Assembly (NCBI GenBank): GCA_943324055.2
Contig: CALPKD020000084.1
Span: 1 to 6,355, forward strand
Length of the DNA stretch: 6,355 bases
Reading direction: 5' to 3'
Origin: Chitinophaga pinensis
Lineage (GTDB): Bacteria > Bacteroidota > Bacteroidia > Chitinophagales > Chitinophagaceae
The notes below the pieces were generated by a model. That model ran no database searches, was not told the DNA's origin, and was given only the letters and a program-made list of their open reading frames with translations. This document shows positions 1 to 5,947 of this stretch, piece after piece. The position numbers and the translations under genes were made by a program. Within the stretch, counting starts at the first letter, position 1; each line of letters opens with the position of its first letter.

Positions 1-112
1 ATATGAAAAGCGAAAAGCATTAGGTATTACGAGAGTATATAAAATGGTAGATACCTGTAGTGCAGAGTTTGAAGCAAAGACTCCTTATTTCTATTCTACT
101 TTTGAAAACTAA
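1..112 (+). CDS. carB: Carbamoyl-phosphate synthase large chain, N-terminal half (3' end only)
   Basis: The large chain of carbamoyl-phosphate synthase makes carbamoyl phosphate from bicarbonate, ammonia (from the glutaminase subunit) and ATP for pyrimidine and arginine synthesis. Only the last 36 codons are visible; the reading frame begins at base 2 and ends with TAA at 110-112. The residues [15 protein letters not shown] and [10 protein letters not shown] match the end of the oligomerisation domain, around residue 550 of the E. coli protein. In the usual fused protein the chain continues into the second synthetase half (motif GPNRIGQGIEFDY). Here it stops at once, and the next 44 bases carry no trace of that half. 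I therefore read it as the N-terminal half of a split CarB, as known from Aquifex and Methanocaldococcus; a truncated pseudogene or an assembly junction are alternatives. The family call is firm; intactness cannot be judged because the 5' part lies outside the window. Confidence 0.85.
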   Translation, partial: YEKRKALGITRVYKMVDTCSAEFEAKTPYFYSTFEN

Positions 113-156
113 TTATAAATCAATTTACTGCTTTCAAAAAGCATAATAACAACCCT

Positions 157-1125
157 ATGAACGTAAAAGATATCGTAGCAATGAATGAGAAAGAAACCCG
201 TGGTGGTTTTGGTGAAGGTATTCATGAGCTTGCAAAAGAAAACAGCGAGGTAGTTGTATTAACAGCTGACTTAGCTGGTTCATTTAAATTAGGACCATTC
301 ATTAAAGAATTTCCGGATCGTTTTATTGAAGTAGGAATTGCAGAAGCAAATATGATTGGCATAGCTGCTGGTTTAACGATTGGTGGTAAAATTCCATATA
401 CAACTACTTTTGCCAGTTTTAGCACAGGAAGAGTGTATGATCAAATTAGACAAAGTGTTGCTTACTCAGATAAGAATGTAAAAATTTGTGCATCTCACGC
501 AGGATTAACGTTGGGCGAAGATGGTGCAACACACCAAATATTAGAAGATATTGGATTAATGAAAATGTTGCCAGGCATGACCGTTGTGGTACCATGTGAT
601 TTTAATCAAACTAAAACAGCGACTAAAGCAATTGCTAATTACAATGGACCAGTTTACTTACGTTTTGGTCGTCCAAAATGGCCAAACTTTACAAAGGAAG
701 ACGGATCTGATTTTGTAATCGGCAAGGCGCAAAAATTAAGTGATGGGAAAGACATCACAATTTTTGCTTGTGGGCATTTAGTATGGAAAGCGATTGAAGC
801 AGGAAAGCTATTAGAAGCAGAAGGGATCAGCGTTGAAGTAATCAACTTGCATACTATTAAGCCATTGGATGTAGATGCTATTGTGGAAAGTATTAAAAAA
901 ACAGGATGTGCTGTAACAGCCGAAGAACATAATGTAATTGGTGGAATGGGTGATTCAGTAGCACAAGTTGCTGCTAAGCATTTCCCTATTCCAATTGAAT
1001 ATATTGGTACGCAAGATACTTTTGGAGAAAGCGGAACACCTAATCAATTAATGGCTAAGTACGGTTTGGATACTCCAAATATTGTAGAAGCTGCTAAAAA
1101 AGTAATTGCTAGAAAAGTAAAGTAA
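157..1125 (+). CDS. Transketolase, C-terminal subunit (split transketolase)
   Basis: This is the C-terminal half of a two-gene transketolase, a thiamine-diphosphate enzyme that moves two-carbon units between sugar phosphates in the non-oxidative pentose phosphate pathway. It has 322 residues, the usual size for the half subunit. The pyrimidine-binding domain spans about 11-175 and holds the cofactor-activating glutamate in VGIAEANM (E63) and the substrate-region motif GEDGATHQ (120-127). The transketolase C-terminal domain follows at about 190-310 (HLVWKAIEAG, EEHNVIGGMGDS). The diphosphate-binding N-terminal half is not in the window, although it normally lies directly upstream; the upstream neighbour here is the carB half. 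ATG 157 is the first ATG after an in-frame stop at 103-105. M9 (181) is a possible later start, but residues before it look like the family. The 44-base gap to carB suggests possible co-transcription, and a strong terminator follows. Confidence 0.93.
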   Translation: MNVKDIVAMNEKETRGGFGEGIHELAKENSEVVVLTADLAGSFKLGPFIKEFPDRFIEVGIAEANMIGIAAGLTIGGKIPYTTTFASFSTGRVYDQIRQSVAYSDKNVKICASHAGLTLGEDGATHQILEDIGLMKMLPGMTVVVPCDFNQTKTATKAIANYNGPVYLRFGRPKWPNFTKEDGSDFVIGKAQKLSDGKDITIFACGHLVWKAIEAGKLLEAEGISVEVINLHTIKPLDVDAIVESIKKTGCAVTAEEHNVIGGMGDSVAQVAAKHFPIPIEYIGTQDTFGESGTPNQLMAKYGLDTPNIVEAAKKVIARKVK

Positions 1126-1164
1126 TCACGATTAACTATTTATAGTTTCGACTTAAAGCATCTT

Positions 1165-1203
1165 AAAAAATAGACCACTCATTCGAGTGGTCTATTTTTT
1201 TTT
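1165..1203 (+). terminator. Rho-independent terminator after the transketolase gene
   Basis: A perfect 16-bp inverted repeat (AAAAAATAGACCACTC at 1165-1180, its complement at 1185-1200) encloses the loop ATTC and runs into a T tract. It lies 40 bases after the transketolase stop. Because an A tract precedes the stem it could also stop transcripts coming from the right. Confidence 0.93.
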
Positions 1204-1293
1204 AAACTAGTAATGAAAACTGTTAGAAAAAAAACGAACGAATAACTTTTAAACAAAAAGGGTAATTAAGTGGATGTGAAAATAGAACTTTAT

Positions 1294-1322
1294 AAAAAAG
1301 AAACGCCTCCGATTGGAGGCGT
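1294..1322 (-). terminator. Rho-independent terminator of the candidate small RNA
   Basis: A perfect 8-bp GC-rich stem (ACGCCTCC at 1303-1310 with GGAGGCGT at 1315-1322) with a 4-base loop is followed on the - strand by TTCTTTTTT (1294-1302). The + strand side has no T tract, so it works for leftward transcription only. Confidence 0.75.
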
Positions 1323-1356
1323 CGGACCGAGGATACTATCCTTGGTGCGGTTCAAT
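1294..1356 (-). ncRNA. Candidate small non-coding RNA, about 60 nt, family unknown
   Basis: On the - strand a perfect Bacteroidota -7 box (TACATTTG, 1361-1368) is followed by about 60 bases that fold into two hairpins and end in a T-rich tract. Hairpin one pairs 1326-1334 with 1338-1346 over 9 bp (one G-U pair, 3-base loop) and can gain two more pairs beyond a C-C mismatch. Hairpin two is the terminator stem at 1303-1322. There is no plausible reading frame and no - strand gene downstream that it could lead, since transketolase is on the other strand, so a stand-alone transcript is the simplest reading. I do not recognise an RNA family. The start is inferred from the promoter box and may be off by a few bases. 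Alternatively the hairpins belong to the 5' leader of the NYN gene on the + strand, but the T tract favours the - strand. Confidence 0.5.
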
Positions 1357-1360
1357 ACTA

Positions 1361-1387
1361 CAAATGTATATTAATTTATTTGACAAA
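1361..1387 (-). promoter_or_regulatory. Candidate promoter for the small RNA
   Basis: TACATTTG at 1361-1368 (read on the - strand) fits the Bacteroidota -7 consensus TAnnTTTG exactly. A TTTG that could serve as the -33 element lies at 1384-1387, but the 15-base spacing is shorter than the usual 19-21, so the upstream box is doubtful. That TTTG overlaps the first base of the NYN start codon on the other strand. Confidence 0.5.
1375..1382 (+). promoter_or_regulatory. Possible -7 box of the NYN gene
   Basis: TTTATTTG differs from TAnnTTTG at one position and ends 4 bases before the ATG at 1387. If used, transcription would start at or next to the ATG and give a leaderless or nearly leaderless mRNA. 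No clear -33 element is seen. Confidence 0.25.
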
Positions 1388-2037
1388 TGGAGAATAGTTT
1401 TGAAAGAAAAGAAAAAGTCATTGCTTATATAGATGGATTCAATTTATATTTTGGGATGGTAGAGGCTGGTTTTGATTATTGTAAATGGCTTAATTTGAAA
1501 CTGTTGGTTGAAAATTTATTAAAACCCAGTCAAGTATTAACAGAGGTAAAATATTTTACTAGCAGAGTTAGTAATAACCCGGAAAAACAAAAAAGGCAAT
1601 CCTTATATATTGATGCGCTGCATAGTATTGGAGTAAAAATAATTTACGGAAATTATCAAGATGGAAATGTAAAATGTTTAAGATGCGGTCATGTTTGGAA
1701 ATCTGCGAAGGAGAATATGACAGATGTAAATATAGCAACTGCTATAATAATTGATGCTTATAAAAACGAATATGATATTGCTATGTTGATATCTGGAGAT
1801 ACTGATTTAGTTCCGCCAATAAGAGAAGTACACACTATTTTTAAAGACAAAAGAGTCATGATTGCATTTCCACCCAAAAGGCATAATAAAGTTTTAGCAA
1901 TCGCAGCAAAGGGTTCATTTGTAATTGGAAGAAAGAAATTAGTTGCATCCCAACTACAGCAAGAAATTATCAGCTTAACAGGTTACAAGATAAAAATACC
2001 AGAAAGCTGGAAAAAGAATGAAACTAAAATGTATTAA
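1387..2037 (+). CDS. NYN-domain protein (LabA/DUF88-like, PIN-fold putative ribonuclease)
   Basis: The protein has 216 residues and carries a NYN domain over about 10-180. This domain has a PIN-like fold with an acidic metal site, and members are thought to cut or process RNA. Visible motifs are AYIDGFNLYFG (D16), TDVNIAT (D113) and SGDTDLVPPI (D138, D140), which together give the acidic residues of the family. A CxxC pair (C97, C100) followed by H102, in CLRCGHVW, sits before the second motif and may bind a metal. The C-terminus (about 181-216) is a short basic tail. The start is firm, because an in-frame TGA lies at 1381-1383, two codons before the ATG. Its stop overlaps that of pdxH, which converges on it. 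Base composition is clearly lower in GC than its neighbours, which suggests recent acquisition. The cellular substrate cannot be told from sequence. Confidence 0.85.
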   Translation: MENSFERKEKVIAYIDGFNLYFGMVEAGFDYCKWLNLKLLVENLLKPSQVLTEVKYFTSRVSNNPEKQKRQSLYIDALHSIGVKIIYGNYQDGNVKCLRCGHVWKSAKENMTDVNIATAIIIDAYKNEYDIAMLISGDTDLVPPIREVHTIFKDKRVMIAFPPKRHNKVLAIAAKGSFVIGRKKLVASQLQQEIISLTGYKIKIPESWKKNETKMY

Positions 2038-2678
2038 GGTGCTAATCGAACTTTAACCCAATGTCCGTCGGCGTGTAAAGTATATTGTAGGCGATCATGT
2101 AAACGCGAACTGCGTCCTTGCCAAAATTCCACTTCAGTAGGATGAATAATATAACCGCCCCAATCTGGAGGCAATGGAATGATGCCCTCTTTATATTTTT
2201 CGGTGTTCTCTGCAACTAAGTCTTCTAAAAAAGATCGGTCAGGAATAATTCTACTTTGTGGGGATGACCAAGCGCCTATCTGACTTCCTCTTGGTCTTGA
2301 ATGAAAATATTCTGCACTTTCTTCCGCACTTACTTTTTTAATAGTTCCTGTAATGCGCACTTGACGTTCTAGTTCCTTCCAAAAAAAGTTAACCGCTACG
2401 GTAGGATGTGCTGCAACTTCCTGCCCTTTTGCACTTTCGTAATTAGTAAAAAAAACAAAGCCGGCTGGCGTGTACCCTTTTAATAAAACAACACGGGAAG
2501 CGGGCGCTCCATTGGGTTTAACCGTTGACAATACAAAGGCGTTCACTTCATCAATATTAGATTCGATGGCCGCATCCCACCATTGTGTAAATTGATCCAT
2601 TGGATGTTCAGCCGAATTCGCTTCGTCCAAGGAAGCCAATTGATAGTCACGACGTATGTCAGCAATATCTCTATTCAT
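2034..2678 (-). CDS. pdxH: Pyridoxamine/pyridoxine 5'-phosphate oxidase
   Basis: This cytoplasmic FMN enzyme oxidises pyridoxine or pyridoxamine 5'-phosphate with oxygen to pyridoxal 5'-phosphate, the last step of PLP synthesis and salvage. The 214 residues match the family length and both ends are conserved. Seen motifs include RVVLLKG (62-68) and the FFTNYESAKGQE stretch (76-87) of the FMN site, ERQVRITG (104-111), RPRGSQIGAWSSPQS (128-142), and the C-terminal GRSSRLHDR (188-196), which holds the substrate-binding Arg and His (R192, H194, equal to R197 and H199 in E. coli). The protein ends in the typical RLAP. ATG at 2676-2678 gives the usual N-terminus (DIRRDYQ). The gene is separated from ctaA by 110 bases and converges on the NYN gene with a 4-base overlap, each stop using part of the same TTAA. 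Confidence 0.96.
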   Translation of the reverse strand: MNRDIADIRRDYQLASLDEANSAEHPMDQFTQWWDAAIESNIDEVNAFVLSTVKPNGAPASRVVLLKGYTPAGFVFFTNYESAKGQEVAAHPTVAVNFFWKELERQVRITGTIKKVSAEESAEYFHSRPRGSQIGAWSSPQSRIIPDRSFLEDLVAENTEKYKEGIIPLPPDWGGYIIHPTEVEFWQGRSSRLHDRLQYTLHADGHWVKVRLAP

Positions 2679-2752
2679 AAAAAATAACTTTATTCACCCA
2701 TTAATTTAAAAATACAATATTCAAACAAAACAAAGGTCATGCAAACACCCTT

Positions 2753-2788
2753 AAAAAACTATGACACTACTCATTCTATAATTAGTCA
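2753..2788 (-). terminator. Weak possible terminator after ctaA
   Basis: On the - strand, just past the ctaA stop, TGACTA (2783-2788) can pair with TAGTGTCA (2762-2769), with a two-base bulge and a long loop, and T6 follows at 2753-2758. The stem is short and AT-rich, so this may be chance. Confidence 0.25.
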
Positions 2789-3877
2789 CTATGCAACTGC
2801 TACTTCGCTATTTTTAGTCATGTACAAAACATTCATCATAGATAATAATAGCAACATGCCTACCAACTGATGGGTTTGTGCAACCCATTCAAAACCCGCC
2901 CAAACACCTGGTACAATTTTTACACTCAACCCGAGTGACAAAATTCCCAACGTAGCTTGCACAAGTACAAGTACCACAGGCAGTAACCTAATAGTATTCC
3001 AAAATTTATTCCCGTTCACTTTTAATAATTTAGCGTTCCAGAAATAAAGTACAATCAATAAAATATATGCTAAGCCACGGTGAACAAAATGAATCCAAAT
3101 TGGATTGTCAATTGCATTTAAGAAAAAAGAGTCCTTACCCATTAAATTGGTCGGCACCCACTCCCCATTAATAGTGGGCCAGGTGCTCGCTATGTTAGCT
3201 GCTTTATGACCAGCCATTAAAGCCCCGTATAAAAATTGGAAAAATAAAATAACGACAATTATCCAAGCGCCAGTACGAATCCATTTAATCATACCACTTG
3301 TTTTAGAATTCGTAGTGTCTAACGGTTTTACTTTAAGTGAAAGTGCAAACCAATAGGTGTAGGAAAGTAAACCTAAAGCAAAAATAAAGTGAAGTGCTAA
3401 ACGGGTTGGTTTTACATACACTGCATCTCCTTGTAAACCACTCGCTACCATGATCCAACCAATCGCACCCTGAAGTGCACCTAATAAAAATAAAATCACT
3501 AAGGGCTTAACCATTTTAGGTTGAAAATACTTTTTTGTTAAAAAGTAAATAAACCCAAAAGCAAAAACCAAGCCAATGGTACGCGCCCACAAGCGGTGAA
3601 ACCATTCCCAAAAAAAGATGAATTTGAAATTAGAAAGTGTAAAATCAAAATTAAGTAACTGAAACTGAGGCGTATTTTTATATTTTGCAAACAAGGCTTG
3701 CCAAGCTGTCTCGCTCATTGGCGGTAGTGTACCTGTAACAACATCCCATTCGGTAATAGACAATCCGCTTCCCGTTAATCGAGTAATGCCACCTAGTGCA
3801 ATTTGAATCACTGTCATTGCAACGCCTAACAATAACCAATTGGCTACTTTTGTTGATTTATAATCGTTTAGTTCCAT
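2789..3877 (-). CDS. ctaA: Heme A synthase (COX15/CtaA family)
   Basis: This membrane enzyme oxidises the C8 methyl of heme O to the formyl group of heme A, the cofactor of aa3-type cytochrome oxidases. The 362 residues form about eight hydrophobic segments, with the first at about 12-30 and the last at about 335-352. COX15-type marks are GGITRLTGSGLSITEW (29-44), EWFHR (H94), PTRLALH (H163), IHFVHR (H266) and QTHQ (H336). These four histidines are the expected heme ligands of the two four-helix halves. The length and the long first loop fit the COX15-like type rather than the short Bacillus type. The start ATG has a good -7 box about 30 bases upstream. No heme O synthase (ctaB) or oxidase subunit gene lies in the window, so the gene stands alone here. 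It is divergent from rnhB. Confidence 0.95.
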   Translation of the reverse strand: MELNDYKSTKVANWLLLGVAMTVIQIALGGITRLTGSGLSITEWDVVTGTLPPMSETAWQALFAKYKNTPQFQLLNFDFTLSNFKFIFFWEWFHRLWARTIGLVFAFGFIYFLTKKYFQPKMVKPLVILFLLGALQGAIGWIMVASGLQGDAVYVKPTRLALHFIFALGLLSYTYWFALSLKVKPLDTTNSKTSGMIKWIRTGAWIIVVILFFQFLYGALMAGHKAANIASTWPTINGEWVPTNLMGKDSFFLNAIDNPIWIHFVHRGLAYILLIVLYFWNAKLLKVNGNKFWNTIRLLPVVLVLVQATLGILSLGLSVKIVPGVWAGFEWVAQTHQLVGMLLLLSMMNVLYMTKNSEVAVA

Positions 3878-3907
3878 ATGCAGGTTGACTGTTTATAATA
3901 AGGACCT

Positions 3908-3941
3908 CAAAGGTAGCAGTTTGATTTTGCTTTCTCCCCAA
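3908..3941 (-). promoter_or_regulatory. Promoter of ctaA
   Basis: TACCTTTG (3908-3915 on the - strand) is an exact TAnnTTTG -7 box. TTG at 3939-3941 may be the -33 element, with a 23-base spacing slightly longer than usual. Transcription would start near 3902 and leave a leader of about 25 bases before the ATG. Confidence 0.55.
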
Positions 3942-3968
3942 TATGCTTGAAATTTACAGGATCTAAGC

Positions 3969-4610
3969 GTGTTTGGTTCAACAAAAATCAGCACTTATTG
4001 GATCACTAAACTTAAAGTATTGCCACATTTATTAAACCATTATCAGGACCTATTGCTAGAAGCTGGCTGTGACGAAGCTGGCCGCGGTTGCTATGCAGGA
4101 CCTGTATTTGCTGCTGCAGTAATCCTTCCAAAGGACTTTTACCATCCACTTTTAAATGACAGTAAAAAGCTAACCGAAAAACAAAGGAACCTGCTCGCCC
4201 CTATAATAAAGGAAGCAGCCATTAGCTGGGCAATTGCTTCGCAAACTGCAGCTGAAATTGACAATTCAAATATTTTAAAAGCATCCATAAAATGTATGCA
4301 CTTAGCGTTGGATCAATTAAAAAAGCGCCCTAAGTATATTGCCATTGACGGGAACCGATTTTATCCTTATAAAAAGATACCCCACCAAACCATCATCCAG
4401 GGCGATGGCAAGTATGCGCATATTGCTGCAGCTAGTATCCTTGCAAAAACAGCAAGAGATACCTATATGGAAAAGGTACATTTAAAATATCCAAAGTATG
4501 GTTGGGATAAAAACAAAGGGTATGGCACAGCACTACATCGAGCGGCAATTGCGCAACATGGACTTTGCTTTGAACATCGAAAAAGTTTTAAAATACTTCC
4601 AACAGCATAA
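3969..4610 (+). CDS. rnhB: Ribonuclease HII
   Basis: RNase HII cuts the RNA strand of RNA-DNA hybrids and removes single ribonucleotides misincorporated into DNA. The four catalytic acids are visible: D35 and E36 in GCDEAGRG, D127 in AIDGN and D164 in KTARD (numbered from the GTG). LNDSKKLT (62-69) and IIQGDGKYAHIAAASILAKT (142-161) are further family motifs, and GYGTALH is also typical. No in-frame ATG exists upstream of the active site. The coordinates use GTG 3969 (213 residues), but TTG 4020 (196 residues, N-terminus LPHLLNHYQ) or TTG 4053 would give a length and N-terminus closer to those of relatives, so the first 17-28 residues may not be real. The gene is divergent from ctaA and ends 8 bases before the convergent yciO-type gene. 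Confidence 0.95.
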   Translation: MFGSTKISTYWITKLKVLPHLLNHYQDLLLEAGCDEAGRGCYAGPVFAAAVILPKDFYHPLLNDSKKLTEKQRNLLAPIIKEAAISWAIASQTAAEIDNSNILKASIKCMHLALDQLKKRPKYIAIDGNRFYPYKKIPHQTIIQGDGKYAHIAAASILAKTARDTYMEKVHLKYPKYGWDKNKGYGTALHRAAIAQHGLCFEHRKSFKILPTA

Positions 4611-4618
4611 ATACGTAA

Positions 4619-5227
4619 TTAGTATTCCCAAGCACCAGCACCTTGGCGAATCAATAAGGGCTCCTCACCAGTGCAATCCACTACCGTAGACGGGATAACG
4701 CCACCAATACCACCATCTATTACCATATCCACCTGTTTACCCCATTGTTCAAAAATAATTTCAGGATCGGTATAGTCTTCAATATTATCTCCAGGGAAAG
4801 AAGTAGACAAAATGGGATGCCCTAAGGTTTGAATAATAGAAAGTGCAATATTATTATCGGGAATACGCAGTCCAATCGTTTTTTTCTTATTCTGTAAAAT
4901 CTTTGGGACTTCTTTACTAGCAGGTAAGATAAAAGTATACGGGCCAGGCAATAGTTTTTTTAAAATTCTGTATAAAGAATTATCAATTGCTTTCGCATAG
5001 GTACTCAAATCACTTAGGTCAGCGCAGATAAAACTCAGATTTACTTTATCAGGTTTAATTTTTTTTATTGCACAAATTTTCTCAATGGCATCAGGACGTA
5101 AAATTGAACAGCCTAGCCCATAGATGGTATCTGTTGGGTAAGCAATGATTCCGCCTTTCTCCAAACAGGTGGCCACCATAGAAAGCTGTCTGGGCTGAGG
5201 ATTTGTGGGATGGATACTAATTAGCAT
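4619..5227 (-). CDS. yciO: YrdC-domain protein of the YciO type (threonylcarbamoyl-AMP synthase family)
   Basis: The 202-residue protein is a single YrdC/Sua5 domain. Seen motifs are KGGIIAYPTDTIYGLGC (24-40), LLPGPYTFIL (92-101), TIGLRIPDN (117-125), LSTSF (140-144) and STVVD (180-184). TsaC/Sua5 proteins make threonylcarbamoyl-AMP for the t6A37 modification of tRNAs that read ANN codons. As remembered, E. coli YciO resembles this protein more than TsaC does: the IHPxNPQ N-terminus, the SFICADLSDLSTYA stretch, and no Sua5-type KGRP motif after the first helix. The true role of YciO proteins is less certain than that of TsaC, so an automatic label as the t6A enzyme should be treated with care unless no other YrdC gene exists in the genome. 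It has a -7 box just upstream and converges on rnhB. Confidence 0.88.
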   Translation of the reverse strand: MLISIHPTNPQPRQLSMVATCLEKGGIIAYPTDTIYGLGCSILRPDAIEKICAIKKIKPDKVNLSFICADLSDLSTYAKAIDNSLYRILKKLLPGPYTFILPASKEVPKILQNKKKTIGLRIPDNNIALSIIQTLGHPILSTSFPGDNIEDYTDPEIIFEQWGKQVDMVIDGGIGGVIPSTVVDCTGEEPLLIRQGAGAWEY

Positions 5228-5240
5228 AAAATGTATTGTG

Positions 5241-5248
5241 CAAAATTA
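5241..5248 (-). promoter_or_regulatory. -7 promoter box of the yciO-type gene
   Basis: TAATTTTG on the - strand fits TAnnTTTG exactly and ends 13 bases before the ATG at 5227, so the leader would be under 10 bases. A TTG 13 bases upstream is too close to be a normal -33 element. Confidence 0.45.
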
Positions 5249-5264
5249 CCCATTTTTATTACAA

Positions 5265-5293
5265 CTTGTTTCCTTTTAATTTGTGTAAACAAG
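5265..5293. repeat. 7-bp inverted repeat in the yciO/regulator divergent promoter region
   Basis: CTTGTTT (5265-5271) and AAACAAG (5287-5293) are perfect complements 15 bases apart. They flank TTAATTTG (5276-5283), a one-mismatch -7 box that would start transcription about 10 bases before the ATG at 5299. The arrangement could be an operator for the adjacent regulator, but 7-bp repeats also arise by chance in AT-rich DNA. Confidence 0.3.
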
Positions 5294-5298
5294 CGCCC

Positions 5299-5946
5299 AT
5301 GTTTACCATCACTTATATCGAAGAAAAATTACTGACGAGGGAAGCGTTTCAGTTAGCCATCGAAAAGCAGGAAAGTTGTAAGGTAATATATAGCGGTGCA
5401 CAGGTAGCGGATTGTTGCAACTACTATCAACAAATCAAACAGCCGCCCGACTTGTGTATCATTGCAGATAGTTATAATTACCTACAGATACTTAAAGTAA
5501 TCAAAGCAGTTAAAGCTAGTAATTCACACACGTATATTTTACTAAAATCAGATGTAACATTTATGAAAGTAATATGCTACCTCATGAAACACGGATTAAA
5601 TGGAATATTTTTTACGGACGAGCCCTTGATTGATTTAAAAAAATGTGTACGCACCCGAACCCGTTTTAATTTATCTGCAGACAAGGCAAAGCTAATAACG
5701 AGTAATGTATTGGGAGAAATAAATATCAGTGACTTAAACTACAACGCTTCCCCGCTCACGCAAAATGAAATTAATTTTATTCAGCAGTGTAGTAAGGATT
5801 TGAGCTATGAGGAAATTGCGATAGCCCTAGCTAAAAGTGTTTACACCATCTACGGCTATCGGGACCGCGTATTTAAAAAGTTACACGTAAAACAAAGGGC
5901 CGCCATGGTAATGACAGCCCTTCGACGAAATTATATTGATCTATAA
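5299..5946 (+). CDS. Atypical response regulator with LuxR-type (NarL-like) DNA-binding domain
   Basis: The 215-residue protein has a receiver-like N-terminal domain (about 1-120), a linker, and a LuxR-type helix-turn-helix at 152-213 (SPLTQNEINFIQQ, LSYEEIAIALAKS, FKKLHVKQRAAMV). YIEEKLLTREAF lines up with the usual DDHxLxRxG, so E8 and E9 replace the acidic pair. The phosphorylated-Asp position after PPDLCII is alanine (A56), with an Asp one place later (D57). The conserved lysine near the end of the receiver is replaced (FFTDE, T106), and the usual MPxxxG after the phospho-site is missing. Canonical phosphorylation is therefore unlikely, and no histidine kinase gene is adjacent. The frame stays open back to TTG 5236, but ATG 5299 gives the normal receiver N-terminus and is preferred. 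It is divergent from the yciO-type gene and ends 1 base before the convergent korB-like gene. Its targets are unknown. Confidence 0.85.
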   Translation: MFTITYIEEKLLTREAFQLAIEKQESCKVIYSGAQVADCCNYYQQIKQPPDLCIIADSYNYLQILKVIKAVKASNSHTYILLKSDVTFMKVICYLMKHGLNGIFFTDEPLIDLKKCVRTRTRFNLSADKAKLITSNVLGEINISDLNYNASPLTQNEINFIQQCSKDLSYEEIAIALAKSVYTIYGYRDRVFKKLHVKQRAAMVMTALRRNYIDL

Positions 5947-5947
5947 A

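Noticed and set aside
129..143. Perfect 6-bp hairpin (TGCTTT, loop CAA, AAAGCA) between carB and the transketolase gene.
   Set aside because: It has no T tract after it and is AT-rich, so it is not a terminator; it is too short to claim as a regulatory element.
222..845. Antisense open frames (222-425 and 654-845, -) inside the transketolase gene.
   Set aside because: They are by-products of the codon pattern of a well-conserved gene and show no family features of their own.
1303..1346. Reading the two hairpins as a riboswitch or leader of the NYN gene on the + strand.
   Set aside because: The T tract and the exact -7 box are both on the - strand, and no + strand promoter fitting a leader was found upstream.
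2731..2738. GACCTTTG on the - strand as a -7 box for pdxH.
   Set aside because: It misses the first base of TAnnTTTG and has no properly spaced -33 element; the pdxH promoter is left undefined.
4611..4636. ATAC...GTAT inverted repeat near the rnhB/yciO junction as a bidirectional terminator.
   Set aside because: Only 4 bp of AT-rich pairing without T tracts; not supportable.
4498..4689. Short + strand open frame overlapping the ends of rnhB and the yciO-type gene.
   Set aside because: It lies in another frame of two clear genes and has no recognisable domain or start signal.
5236..5298. Longer N-terminus for the regulator from TTG 5236 (21 extra residues).
   Set aside because: The extra residues (MCKITHFYYNLFPF...) do not look like a receiver start and overlap the promoter region; ATG 5299 lines up with the family.
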